Source: Actinophytocola xinjiangensis
GTDB taxonomy: Bacteria > Actinomycetota > Actinomycetes > Mycobacteriales > Pseudonocardiaceae
Assembly (NCBI RefSeq): GCF_001921215.1
Contig: NZ_MSIF01000013.1
Coordinates: forward strand, 62,001-126,000
DNA length: 64,000 nt
Direction of reading: 5' to 3'
The translations under genes and the position numbers were made by a program. Below, in pieces: positions 7,710 through 16,039 of the stretch. Below the pieces are notes generated by a model. The model did not search any database. It saw only the letters and a program-made list of their open reading frames with translations, and was not told the origin of the DNA. Numbering within the stretch: position 1 is the first letter of the stretch; each line of letters opens with the position of its first letter.

Positions 7710-8678
7710 TCACAGACCAAGCAGCCCGACCCGAACCCGTTCCATCACCCCCGCCGAGACCCCGCTCTCGTGCACCACCACCAACCCCAGCGACGCCAGC
7801 TCCCCGACCACGTCCCGAACGACCTCCAGCGACATCCCCAGCATCGCCGCCACCTCGACCACCCCCCGCGCCTGTCCGCACAGCGCACACACCGCCCGCG
7901 CCTCCCCCGACAGCGACAAGCCCTCCACGTCCACCCCGCTGGCCACCACCAACGCCTCCAGCGCCAGCCGCTCCCCGGGGTCGGCCGCCGGCGGGGGATC
8001 GGCCAGCGCGTGACGCCCCCGGCTCGGCAGGCTCAACTGCGCGAGCACCGAGACGAACCGTTCCGCCGCGTCCTCGAAGTTGTGGGCGGTCGCCCGCTGG
8101 AAGCACAGCGCCGCCCCCCGCAGGTCGCCGCGTTGTTCGCAGACCAGTCCCAGGGCGTAGTCCGCCTCTGGTTCGTCGTCGGCGGCCCCCGGGCGCGGAA
8201 CGGTCAGTTGGTCGTAGGCCGAACGCAGCAACGCCACGCCGTGGTCGACACCGTCCAACTCCGGCGTCGCCAGCACGAGCGGGTGGTCCTGGTCGCCCAG
8301 CGCCAGATGCATCCGCACCACCCGCACGCTGGTCCTCGCGACCGCGGCGATGTCCTCGACCGGTAGCTCCACCAACTCGTGCAGCACCGTCGCGGTGGAC
8401 CGCAGGGGTGTCACCGACGCCTGGCCGCGGAACGCCCTTACCTGGTCGAGCACGATCTCGAACAGCAGAACATGGGCCAGGTCAAGATCATCGAGGGTGG
8501 CCCACTGCCTGCGGTGCTGGAGCAGGCTCACCCGCAGGATGTCCTCGACAAGATCGGCGCTGTCGTCACACACCGACGTCAGGAACGCGCGCAATCTCGG
8601 CCGCCAGGCAGCGTGGAACTCCAGCCAGGCCGCGTCCCACTCGTCGCCCGACTCCGGAAGGTCGCCAGGGGCGTTCAC
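7710..8678 (-). CDS. Sigma-like regulator fused to a DUF742-like C-terminus
   Basis: The first ~115 residues resemble an ECF sigma factor: a region-2-like segment (WRPRLRAFLTSV, then helices to VLLFEIVLDQVRAF) and a shortened region-4-like segment (LVELPVEDIAAVARTSVRVV). A middle section of about 110 residues looks helical. The last ~70 residues match the winged-helix pattern of DUF742 (ALCGQARGVVEVAAMLGMSL, then VRDVVGELASLGLV), a domain known from conservon (Cvn) operons beside roadblock proteins and GTPases. I have not seen this fusion described. The start is GTG 8678 with no evident ribosome site. Whether it binds RNA polymerase is unknown. Confidence 0.7.
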   Translation of the reverse strand: MNAPGDLPESGDEWDAAWLEFHAAWRPRLRAFLTSVCDDSADLVEDILRVSLLQHRRQWATLDDLDLAHVLLFEIVLDQVRAFRGQASVTPLRSTATVLHELVELPVEDIAAVARTSVRVVRMHLALGDQDHPLVLATPELDGVDHGVALLRSAYDQLTVPRPGAADDEPEADYALGLVCEQRGDLRGAALCFQRATAHNFEDAAERFVSVLAQLSLPSRGRHALADPPPAADPGERLALEALVVASGVDVEGLSLSGEARAVCALCGQARGVVEVAAMLGMSLEVVRDVVGELASLGLVVVHESGVSAGVMERVRVGLLGL

Positions 8679-8822
8679 GAGGGCAACTTACAACCTCGCA
8701 CCCGGGCGGCGTCCACAACCCATAGCGGGTCCTCAAAGGACAATTCGGTGAAAGAAACACTTGCCTTTTCAACTATGTGGGGAAGAATTCCCGTGTCCAC
8801 CGTCCTCTGCCTGGGAGGCCCC

Positions 8823-10913
8823 ATGTTCAAGCGCAGATGCGGCAGCGCCGCCGCCGCGCTCGCCCTGCTGTGCTCGGCCGTGGCCGGCACCGTGCCGGCA
8901 CACGCCACCCCCGGCGCCACCATCACCGTCGCCGACGGTGAACTGGCGCTGGTGCGATTTGAGCTACCCACCGAACAAATGCTCCACGAGCTGATCGCCG
9001 CCGGCGCCGACGTCGCCGCGTCCGGCCGGGACACCAACGGCCGGGTCACCGCCGACCTCGTGCTCGACGGCCCCACCCTCGACCGGATGGTCGCGCGGGG
9101 CGCCACCCCCACCCAGCTCATCCAGACCGAGGGCGACGCCGCCCGCCACTACCAGCGCAGCGTCGCCGGGACCGCGCGCGCCGCCTCGGCCGTCGACACG
9201 GCTGCCGACACCCTCCAGTTCCTGTCCGCCTCCTGGTGGGTCACCGGCGGGCGCACCTTCCTGGAGACCCGGGTCGCCACCACCGCCGTGTACGACCCTG
9301 ACGTCGAGATCACCGTGAACTGGACCGGACAGGACGGCACCACCGGCTCCTTCGCGCTGCGCCGGTTCACCGATGCCGGCGAGTACCAGTACCACGTCGC
9401 CGAGCCGCAGGTGCTGCCGTCGCGGCCGGTGCGGGTCACCGCGACCTCCAGCCTCGGCGGCACCAGCCGCCCGCAGACCCCGTCGCACTGGCCGGGCGCC
9501 ACGCCGCCGCCGCTGCCCGACGGCTACCAGAAGGACTTCATCGACGCCTACCTGACGCCGATCGACATCAAGGCCAGGATCGCCCGCCTGGCCCGCCAGT
9601 ACCCGGACCTGGTGGAGGTCATCGACCTGCCGCACCGCACCCAGGGCTACCGCCGCACCGCCACCGCCTACCTGGGCGACCCGGCGGCCGCGGCCGTGGT
9701 CGTCGAGTCGGTGCGCTTCGGTGACCAGGGCCCCAACGGCTGGCAGGTCCGCACGGTCGACCCCGGCAAGCCCAACCGGCCGGCGCAGGCCAGCTGGCGC
9801 GACCGGGTACTGACCGTCTCGCTGGCCACCGGCCGCGACGGCGCGGTGATCAGCACGACCGACCAGGTGGCCGCGTTGATCTCGGCCAGGTTCCCGCAGC
9901 GGGTCAGCGCGTTCGTCGAGGACGGCTCGGCCGGCAAGGTCATGCCGGTGGTCGGCGCGGTGCGGATGTCCGACGGGCTGGCGGCGCCGGCCGGGGTGCC
10001 GCACAAGCCGTGGACCGTGCAGGCGCTGCGCATCGGCGGGCACACCGACGACTCGAAGATCGGCGTGCTGGCCTACTCCCAGGAGCACGCGCGGGAGTGG
10101 GCGACGCCGCTGGTGACCCTGGAGTTCGCCGAGCGGCTGCTGGCCAACCACGCCACCGACGCCGACACCCGCGCGCTGCTGGCGCAGGTCGACGTGTTCG
10201 TCATCCCGGTGGTGAACCCCGACGGCGCGAACTACTCGTTCAACGACGCCAACTTCCAGCGCAAGAACCTGTCCAACCACTGCACCGGCGCGCAGCGCGA
10301 CCCGCGCAACGCCGACTCGTGGGGCGTGGACGTCAACCGCAACTACACCGTCGGCTCGCTGTTCGACGGCTACGTCGGCGCGTCGGCGAACTGCCTGTCC
10401 GGCAACTACGCCGGCACCGAGGAGCTGTCCGAGCCGGAGGCGAACAACGTCGTCGCGCTGGCGAAGGCGTACCCGAACATCCGGTTCGGCATGAACGTGC
10501 ACTCCTACGGCGGCTACTTCATGTGGCCGCCCGGGGCCTACGCGATGCCCGGCCGGATCACCCTGCCCCGGCCGTCGCCGGAGGAGGGCGCGCTGTTCCA
10601 GGCGTCGGCCAAGCGGATCGTCGGCGCGATCGCGGCCAGCCGGGGCACGGTGACCTGGCCGTCGCGTACCGGCCCGGTGGCCGACGTGCTGTACTCGGCG
10701 GCCGGCAACTCCGCCGACCAGCTCTACTACGAGCTGGGGATCTTCGCGTGGGACTTCGAGATCGGCAACGACCGGTGGAACGACCAGACGAACCGGTGGG
10801 AGGGCGTCGGTTTCCAGCCGCCGTTCCCCGAGGCGCACGCCGAGTCCCAGGAGTACGCCGAGGGTCTGGTCGAGCTGCTGCGGGTGGCGCGCGACCACCA
10901 GGCCGCCGGCTGA
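8823..10913 (+). CDS. Secreted M14 zinc carboxypeptidase
   Basis: The 696-residue protein has a Sec signal (cleavage near AHA at residue ~29), an N-terminal region of about 330 residues without a clear assignment, and an M14 peptidase domain. The zinc ligands are H422 and E425 in the HARE motif and H560 in NVHSYGG; DVNRN is the substrate-carboxylate-binding arginine motif and E646 in DFEIG is the likely catalytic glutamate. It should release C-terminal residues from peptides outside the cell. ATG 8823 follows GGGAGG by four bases; in-frame GTG 8793 and ATG 8775 are less likely because they would lengthen the signal N-region. A hairpin follows. Confidence 0.93.
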   Translation: MFKRRCGSAAAALALLCSAVAGTVPAHATPGATITVADGELALVRFELPTEQMLHELIAAGADVAASGRDTNGRVTADLVLDGPTLDRMVARGATPTQLIQTEGDAARHYQRSVAGTARAASAVDTAADTLQFLSASWWVTGGRTFLETRVATTAVYDPDVEITVNWTGQDGTTGSFALRRFTDAGEYQYHVAEPQVLPSRPVRVTATSSLGGTSRPQTPSHWPGATPPPLPDGYQKDFIDAYLTPIDIKARIARLARQYPDLVEVIDLPHRTQGYRRTATAYLGDPAAAAVVVESVRFGDQGPNGWQVRTVDPGKPNRPAQASWRDRVLTVSLATGRDGAVISTTDQVAALISARFPQRVSAFVEDGSAGKVMPVVGAVRMSDGLAAPAGVPHKPWTVQALRIGGHTDDSKIGVLAYSQEHAREWATPLVTLEFAERLLANHATDADTRALLAQVDVFVIPVVNPDGANYSFNDANFQRKNLSNHCTGAQRDPRNADSWGVDVNRNYTVGSLFDGYVGASANCLSGNYAGTEELSEPEANNVVALAKAYPNIRFGMNVHSYGGYFMWPPGAYAMPGRITLPRPSPEEGALFQASAKRIVGAIAASRGTVTWPSRTGPVADVLYSAAGNSADQLYYELGIFAWDFEIGNDRWNDQTNRWEGVGFQPPFPEAHAESQEYAEGLVELLRVARDHQAAG

Positions 10914-10925
10914 CCGGATCGACCG

Positions 10926-10965
10926 CTCGACTGACGCGGGGCCCGCGCGCCCCGCGTCAGTCGAG
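10926..10965. terminator. Bidirectional hairpin terminator
   Basis: A perfect 16-base-pair stem (10926-10941 with 10950-10965) with an 8-base loop sits between the convergent carboxypeptidase and response regulator genes and includes the last codons of the latter. Confidence 0.8.
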
Positions 10966-11571
10966 CAGGCCCTCGCGCCGGGCGATGACCACGGCTTCGA
11001 GCTTGGACCGGGCGTCGAGCTTGTCCAGGACGCGCTGGACGTGGTTGCGCACGGTGTTGCGGGTGACGCCCAGGCGTTCGCCGATCTCGTCGGTGCTGGC
11101 GCCGGCGGCCAGCAGCACCAGGGTCTGCTGTTCGCGGGCGGTCAGCGGGTTGCCGGCGGGGCTGGAGAGCCGTTCGAGCACACCGGTGAGCAGGCCGGGG
11201 CCGAAGGCCGCCTCGCCGGCCGCGACCTGGCGTACGGCGGTCTCCAGCTCGTCGAGCCGGGAGGACTTGAGCAGCAGGCCGGCGCCGCCGGCCTGGGCGA
11301 CCCGCGCGGCGACCGAGGCGTTGGCGTCGGCGGTGAGTACCAGCACCCTGGCACCGGCGGCGTTGAGGTCGGCGATCGCGTTGATGGCGTCACCGTCGGG
11401 CAGCCGGCGGTCGAGGACCACCACGTCCGGGCGGTGCTGGTGGGCCTGGGCGCGGGCCTCGGCGATGGAGCGAGCCCTGGCGACCACGGTGATGCCCTCG
11501 GCCTGGTCCAGTGCGCGTCCGATGGCCTCGGCGACCATGTCGTGGTCCTCGACGAGCAACACCTGCGGCAT
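10957..11571 (-). CDS. NarL/FixJ family response regulator, orphan
   Basis: The 204-residue protein has a receiver domain with acidic residues E8 and D9, phospho-acceptor D54 and conserved K at LLKSS, then a LuxR-type helix-turn-helix (LTAREQQTLVLLAAGASTDE, then VRNHVQRVLDKL). It should be a DNA-binding transcription factor activated by phosphorylation. No histidine kinase gene lies near, so the partner is elsewhere. ATG 11571 follows GAGGGG. Confidence 0.93.
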   Translation of the reverse strand: MPQVLLVEDHDMVAEAIGRALDQAEGITVVARARSIAEARAQAHQHRPDVVVLDRRLPDGDAINAIADLNAAGARVLVLTADANASVAARVAQAGGAGLLLKSSRLDELETAVRQVAAGEAAFGPGLLTGVLERLSSPAGNPLTAREQQTLVLLAAGASTDEIGERLGVTRNTVRNHVQRVLDKLDARSKLEAVVIARREGLLD

Positions 11572-11580
11572 GGGCGCCCC

Positions 11581-11838
11581 TCACCGGTCGCGGTGGGTCG
11601 GGTGGATGGTACCGACGCGGCCGTGTTCGGAGAGTGACCGACGGCACGTCGTGGCGGGAACGGAACGGGCATCCGCGCCGTTGTACTGGATGGTCGCCGC
11701 CTGAGCCAGGGCGAACGGGCTTTCCGGCGGTGCGACTCCCCCACAAGCACTGTTGACGCAGCCTGTTCGTGCGCCGGCGACCATGCCGCCGGCCGGTAGC
11801 TCCCCCCAGCCACCGGCCGGCGGTCCTGAACGTTTCAT
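11581..11838 (-). CDS. Doubtful 85-aa ORF in the gap before the response regulator
   Basis: This gap of 294 bases (11572-11865) holds one leftward frame with ATG 11838 and AAAGGA eight bases upstream. The translation is rich in Gly, Pro, Ala and Arg, has no signal peptide or domain that I recognise, and could be chance. I include it because of the good ribosome site; otherwise the gap holds only the leader of the response regulator gene. Confidence 0.25.
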   Translation of the reverse strand: MKRSGPPAGGWGELPAGGMVAGARTGCVNSACGGVAPPESPFALAQAATIQYNGADARSVPATTCRRSLSEHGRVGTIHPTHRDR

Positions 11839-11865
11839 GTGGACAGTCCTTTGTGGACTGGTAGG

Positions 11866-12696
11866 TCAGGGTCGGCGCCCGACGCCACCGAGGGTGACCA
11901 GATCGGCCGGTGTGCCGGCGAACACCCTCGGCCCGTCGGGCCACCAGTCGGCCAGGGCGGTCAGACCCGGCTCGACCAGGTCCAACCCGGTGAACATCCG
12001 CCCGATCTGCTCACGGGTGCGGAAGTAGCCCGAGCCCATGGCGCCGTTGACGAACGCGTCCTCCAGCACGGTCGCCAGCAGACCGCCCTCCCCACCGTCG
12101 CGCGGATCGTGGAAATGGCTCAGTGCCACGTAGGAACCGCTGGGCAGCAGCTCGACGTAGCGGGCGAGGATGCCCCACGGGTCCCGCTCGTCGGGCACGT
12201 GCGGCATCGTCGCGCTGTGCAGCAGGCCGATCGGCCGGGTCAGGTCCAGGTGCGCCCCGACCGCCGCGCCGCGCAGGATCTCCTCCGGGTCGGTGAGGTC
12301 GGCCAACACCAGGTGGGTCCGGTCGTTCTCCTCCAGCAGCGCCCGCCCGCGCGCGGCGACCACCGGGTCGTTGTCCACGTAGACCACCCGGGCCAACGGG
12401 TTCATCCGTTGGGCGGCCTGGTGGGTGTTCTCGGTGGTCGGCAGGCCGGCCCCGAGATCGATGAACTGCGTGATCCGCGCCGAGCCGGCCAGGAACCGGA
12501 CCGCGCGCAACAGCCAGTAGCGCCCGGTGCGGGCGAGCTGGCTCATCTCCGGGGCGACCGCGCTGATCTGCCGGAACACCTGCCGGTCGATCTCGTAGTT
12601 GTCCTTGCCGCCGAGGAAACAGTCGTAGATCCGGGCGACGCTCGGTTTGTTCTGGTCCACCAACTCCAGTGTTGGTAGCTGTGCGTCCCGGGTCAC
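11866..12696 (-). CDS. SAM-dependent methyltransferase, DUF574 (Methyltransf_19) family
   Basis: The 276-residue protein has the signatures of this actinomycete family: an N-terminal PSVARIYDCFLGGKDNYEID block, the SAM-binding region ITQFIDLGAGLPTTENTHQ, and VVYVDNDPVV. The family is abundant in Streptomyces and relatives, and its substrates are mostly unknown. GTG 12696 lies after a short gap from phoU, reading the same way. Nothing in the neighbourhood shows a dedicated pathway. Confidence 0.88.
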   Translation of the reverse strand: MTRDAQLPTLELVDQNKPSVARIYDCFLGGKDNYEIDRQVFRQISAVAPEMSQLARTGRYWLLRAVRFLAGSARITQFIDLGAGLPTTENTHQAAQRMNPLARVVYVDNDPVVAARGRALLEENDRTHLVLADLTDPEEILRGAAVGAHLDLTRPIGLLHSATMPHVPDERDPWGILARYVELLPSGSYVALSHFHDPRDGGEGGLLATVLEDAFVNGAMGSGYFRTREQIGRMFTGLDLVEPGLTALADWWPDGPRVFAGTPADLVTLGGVGRRP

Positions 12697-12821
12697 TTTC
12701 GGTACGTTACCGGAGCATTCAGACGGTGGTCACTCCGCCGTCCAGGCTCACCTGTCGGCCACCGTCCGGGTCACTGACGGTGGCTGTTCCACGAAAGTGG
12801 AGGCCGTACTTGCCGGTCGGC

Positions 12822-13466
12822 CTAGGCCGCGATGACCCCGGTCACCACGAAGTCGAGTCGTTTGGCGACCGAGACGGCCTGGTCGGCGAACCGCTCGTAG
12901 TAGCGGGCCAACAGGGCCAGCGAGGTGGCGCTGGGAATGCCGTGCGGCCAGTCGGGATCGGTGACCGCCGCCATCACCGCCGCGTGCCGCGAGTCGACGG
13001 CCCGGTCGGTGTCGTCCAGTTCGGCGAACCCGCCGTGGCCCGGCCGCCCGATCAGTTCGACGAGCCGGTCGGCCATCCCGGCGGCGATCGTGCCCAGTTC
13101 GGTGAACGACGCGGTCAGCTCGGCCGGCACCGCGCACTCGGGGTGGCGGATCCTGGCCGTGTCGGCGACGTGCGCCGCCAGGTCGCCCATCCGCTCGATC
13201 TTGTCCGCGCAGTAGACGGCGGTCATCACCAGTCGCAGGTCGCCGGCCACCGGCGCCTGCAGGGCCAGCAGCCGCTGGACGGTCTCGTCGCACCGGTCGC
13301 GGGCCACGTCGAGCTCCGCGTCGGCCGCCATGACCCGCTCGGCCAGCTCCCCGTCGCTGGTCAGCACGGCCGTGGTGGCGTCGCGCATGGCTCTGGCCGC
13401 CAGTACGCCCATCTCGGCCAGCTGCTCACGCAGCGCGTCCAGGTCGGTCTGGAATACGTCTCGCAT
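12822..13466 (-). CDS. phoU: PhoU phosphate signalling regulator
   Basis: The protein of 214 residues is all-helical with two copies of the PhoU repeat, including DLRLVMTAVYCADKIERMGD, the conserved D-x-R...E-R-x-G-D core that binds metal clusters. PhoU damps signalling by the PhoR-type kinase when the Pst transporter is saturated. ATG 13466 gives the family start MRDVFQTDL and is eight bases from AAGGGG; the frame is open to 13502. No pst or phoPR gene is adjacent. Confidence 0.92.
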   Translation of the reverse strand: MRDVFQTDLDALREQLAEMGVLAARAMRDATTAVLTSDGELAERVMAADAELDVARDRCDETVQRLLALQAPVAGDLRLVMTAVYCADKIERMGDLAAHVADTARIRHPECAVPAELTASFTELGTIAAGMADRLVELIGRPGHGGFAELDDTDRAVDSRHAAVMAAVTDPDWPHGIPSATSLALLARYYERFADQAVSVAKRLDFVVTGVIAA

Positions 13467-13603
13467 GCCCATCGCCCCTTGGGTCGTTAACCTGCCGTTC
13501 ACCTGTTGGACAGGTCAGATTACCCAATGACGGCGCTGGACACAGCCGCTTTCCAGCCGCCCACCATTCGCGGACGACCGGAAAGCGGCCGGAAAGGCCC
13601 TGC

Positions 13604-13849
13604 TCAGGCCGCGCGGTCACCCTCGCTCGGCGGGGCGATGTTGAGCACGGTCGTCAGCGGGATGAGGCTGAGCGCACGGGCCGGCGGGGCGTGCCACACC
13701 CGGACACCGACCCAGATCTCGCCGGTCTGCGGGTCCTCCTCGACCGGGCCGACGACCTCGCCGACGCGGTAACGCTCGCCGTCCTCGTCGTGGAGCAGGA
13801 AGGTCACCATGGACCCGTTCACCGGTGCGTTGTCGGGTTGAGGGTGCAT
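13604..13849 (-). CDS. Small conserved-type hypothetical protein (81 aa)
   Basis: ATG 13849 has GGGAGG nine bases upstream. The product is acidic and beta-rich in appearance (VTFLLHDEDGERYRVGEVVG) with no signal peptide or membrane segment. I do not recognise a family. It is 81 bases downstream of the orphan GTPase gene and reads the same way, so the two may share a transcript. Confidence 0.65.
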   Translation of the reverse strand: MHPQPDNAPVNGSMVTFLLHDEDGERYRVGEVVGPVEEDPQTGEIWVGVRVWHAPPARALSLIPLTTVLNIAPPSEGDRAA

Positions 13850-13930
13850 CGCTGTCGACCTCCCAGGCGGTCTCGGGGACCAGGTGACTGGGGGATACCC
13901 AGGGCACCGGCGCCCACACCTTGGCGTGGG

Positions 13931-14503
13931 TCAGCCCACTCCGGTCAGCGAGAGCGCGTACTCGCTCGCCGTGATCAGCACCTTGCGGGCCGAGGCGGGG
14001 GAGCGGGCGTCGCAGTCGACGACGGCGATGTCCGCCGGCAGGTTCAGCGCCTCCCGGATGTCGCGTTCGCGGAACCGGTGCGCGCCCTCGAAGTTGTTCA
14101 CCGCCACCAGGAACGGCACGCGCCGGGACTCGAAGAAGTCGACCGCGGCGAAGCAGTCGGCGAGGCGGCGGGTGTCGATCAGCACGATCGCCGCGATGGC
14201 CCCGCGCACGATCTCGTCCCACATGAACCAGAACCGGTGCTGGCCCGGCGTGCCGAACACGTACAGCACGAGGTCCTCGCCGAGGGAGATCCGGCCGAAG
14301 TCCATGGCGACCGTGGTCGAGGTCTTGCCTGGCACGGCGTCGGTGTCGTCGATGCCGATGCCGGCGGCGGTCATCGCCGCCTCCGACCTCAGCGGCGCGA
14401 TCTCCGAGACCGCCCCGACGAACGTCGTCTTGCCCACTCCGAAACCGCCGGCGACCACGATCTTGGCCGCGGTGACCGGAGTCCTGTCCTGCGTGTAGCC
14501 CAC
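13931..14503 (-). CDS. Conservon-type small GTPase (CvnD-like), orphan
   Basis: The 190-residue protein has a P-loop GGFGVGKT at residues 19-26, a switch region ending in YVFGTPGQHRFWFMWDE, and NNFEGA in place of NKxD, the pattern of the CvnD/MglA-like GTPases of actinomycetes. These normally sit in cvnA-B-C-D operons with a kinase-like protein, a roadblock protein and a DUF742 protein, and control development or metabolism. None of those partners is adjacent here; a DUF742-like domain is found 5.3 kb away fused to a sigma-like region. GTG 14503 follows AAGGGG by six bases. Confidence 0.9.
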   Translation of the reverse strand: MGYTQDRTPVTAAKIVVAGGFGVGKTTFVGAVSEIAPLRSEAAMTAAGIGIDDTDAVPGKTSTTVAMDFGRISLGEDLVLYVFGTPGQHRFWFMWDEIVRGAIAAIVLIDTRRLADCFAAVDFFESRRVPFLVAVNNFEGAHRFRERDIREALNLPADIAVVDCDARSPASARKVLITASEYALSLTGVG

Positions 14504-14628
14504 CGGGGACCCCTTACGTTCCCGTCGATACGGGGAAGCCTGAGACCGGACCCAAGCGGAACTTCCCGGACACCGTCAAGAATCATCACCTGATCGAGTG
14601 GCGGTGCCCGGGGGTTTCGCTCGGGGTT

Positions 14629-14805
14629 TCACCACCGGCCGGCCAGGGCATCCGCGCGCATGACCACGCCGACACCGCCCACCCCCGACCCGATCCCGCC
14701 GACGCCCGAGCCGACCCCCCAGCCGACCGACCCGCCGCAGCCGCCGCTGCCACCACCACCGAACCCACCGAACCCGCTGCCCGAGCCACTGCCCGAGCCA
14801 CCGGA
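14629..14805 (-). other. Glycine-rich in-frame extension after the protease stop codon
   Basis: Immediately after the TGA at 14808-14806 the protease frame stays open for 58 codons, to a TGA at 14631-14629. It reads as a low-complexity Gly/Ser/Val tail (SGGSGSGSGSGFGGFGGGGS and on). This fills most of the 302-base gap between the protease and GTPase genes; the remainder (14504-14628) is leader sequence. It may be a relic of a longer C-terminus cut off by a point mutation, or chance periodicity of GGN runs. Confidence 0.4.
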
Positions 14806-15789
14806 TCAGCCGGTGTAGAGGGTCAGCCCGTAGACGGCGAGCACCTCCTGGATGGGCTGGGCGTAGGTCACGCCGCCGGTGGTGCAGTTGCCCGAACCGC
14901 CGGCGACCATGCCGATCGCGCGGACCGTGGAGCCGGCGCCGGGGTTGGTCACCACCGGGGCCCCGGAGCCGCCCGGCGCCGAGCACATGTTCGTGCGGAT
15001 CAGTTGGTACACACAGCCCTGCTGGTAGCACACGGTCGTGTTGGTGGCGGTGACCGTGCCGCAGTTCCAGCCGCTGACGGGGTTGGACGAGCACACCGAC
15101 GAACCGACGACGGCGGACGACGAGCCGGTGATGGTGACGTCGCCGCCGGCGCCGTAGCGGTCGACCAGCGGGGTGGACTCCGCGTCGGCCGAGGCGACCC
15201 GGATCAGGCCGTAGTCGTTGGTGGGGAACGAGGATCCCGAGCCGGGGCCGATGTAGCCGCCGACGCCGTACCAGGCCGTCGAGCCGCCGGCGACGCAGTG
15301 GCCGGCGGAGAGCACGTAGCGGACGTCGCCGGCGTGGGCGTTGAAGCCGAGCGTGCACCGGGCGGCGCCGCTGTAGATCAGCTGGCCGCCGACGAGGTCC
15401 CAGTACGGGCGGGGCGCGGTGGCGACGTGCTCGACGGCGATCCGCGTGACGCCGCTGTCGGCCGCCCAGTCGGCGACCCCGTCGGCGGAGCCGAACACCG
15501 ACACGGTCACCTCGCCGGTCCTCGGGTCGGTGTGCCAGCCGGTGACCGACCACGGCCGGTTGGCGGCGGCCAGGTTCAGCGCGGCCGTCGGGCTGCCGTC
15601 GTCGGTGACGCTGGCCGACAGCGTCGCCGACAGTGCCCCGGTGACGGCGTCGGTCACCGCGCCGGTCAGGGTGGCCGGGCCGATGGTGAGCGGGTCGTCG
15701 GGGGCCAGCGCAGCCACGGCGGCGGCGGGGGTGACGGCGGTGGTGAGCGCGAGAGTGGCTGCCACCAACAGGATGCGCGGGTGTCTCAT
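14806..15789 (-). CDS. Secreted S1 family serine protease
   Basis: The 327-residue protein has a Sec signal (ALTTAVTPAAAVAAL) and, after a propeptide-like region of about 120 residues, a chymotrypsin-fold domain with paired cysteines. Catalytic residues are visible as His in YVLSAGHCVAGG, Asp in TNDYGLIRV and Ser in CSAPGGSGAPVV. The usual GDSGGP is GGSGAP here, so the Asp that normally pairs with the new N-terminus is missing. The enzyme may mature differently or have altered activity. It is divergent from the GH115 gene and shares its control region. Confidence 0.88.
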   Translation of the reverse strand: MRHPRILLVAATLALTTAVTPAAAVAALAPDDPLTIGPATLTGAVTDAVTGALSATLSASVTDDGSPTAALNLAAANRPWSVTGWHTDPRTGEVTVSVFGSADGVADWAADSGVTRIAVEHVATAPRPYWDLVGGQLIYSGAARCTLGFNAHAGDVRYVLSAGHCVAGGSTAWYGVGGYIGPGSGSSFPTNDYGLIRVASADAESTPLVDRYGAGGDVTITGSSSAVVGSSVCSSNPVSGWNCGTVTATNTTVCYQQGCVYQLIRTNMCSAPGGSGAPVVTNPGAGSTVRAIGMVAGGSGNCTTGGVTYAQPIQEVLAVYGLTLYTG

Positions 15790-15898
15790 GGCCTACCCCT
15801 TGTCCATCCTCGGTTTCCGGCGACGGTAAGCCTCGACGTGTCGCGCGCGACAGCCGCCGTTCGGTGACAACAGTTGCCGTTTGTCGGCCGGGGTTGTC

Positions 15899-15913
15899 AC
15901 CGAAAGTTTCGGT
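15899..15913. promoter_or_regulatory. CGAAA-N-TTTCG operator, copy 1
   Basis: ACCGAAAGTTTCGGT is a perfect 7-base inverted repeat around one base, 110 bases upstream of the protease start and 127 upstream of the GH115 start. From memory, CGAAA-N-TTTCG palindromes occur upstream of xylanase genes in Streptomyces. Confidence 0.7.
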
Positions 15914-16006
15914 CGTGTCGTCGACACCGCTCCTGTGGGTCAAGCACTCCGGCCACTGGCTTCCTGATCCCTGTAACGCTATCGTGACTATGTTGCGGAA
16001 GATGTT

Positions 16007-16017
16007 CGAAACTTTCG
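16007..16017. promoter_or_regulatory. CGAAA-N-TTTCG operator, copy 2
   Basis: CGAAACTTTCG is a perfect 11-base palindrome 22 bases upstream of the GH115 start, just downstream of a -10-like TATGTT at 15989-15994. The position fits repression of transcription. Confidence 0.7.
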
Positions 16018-16039
16018 GCCGCGAGCACCGGAGATCGAC

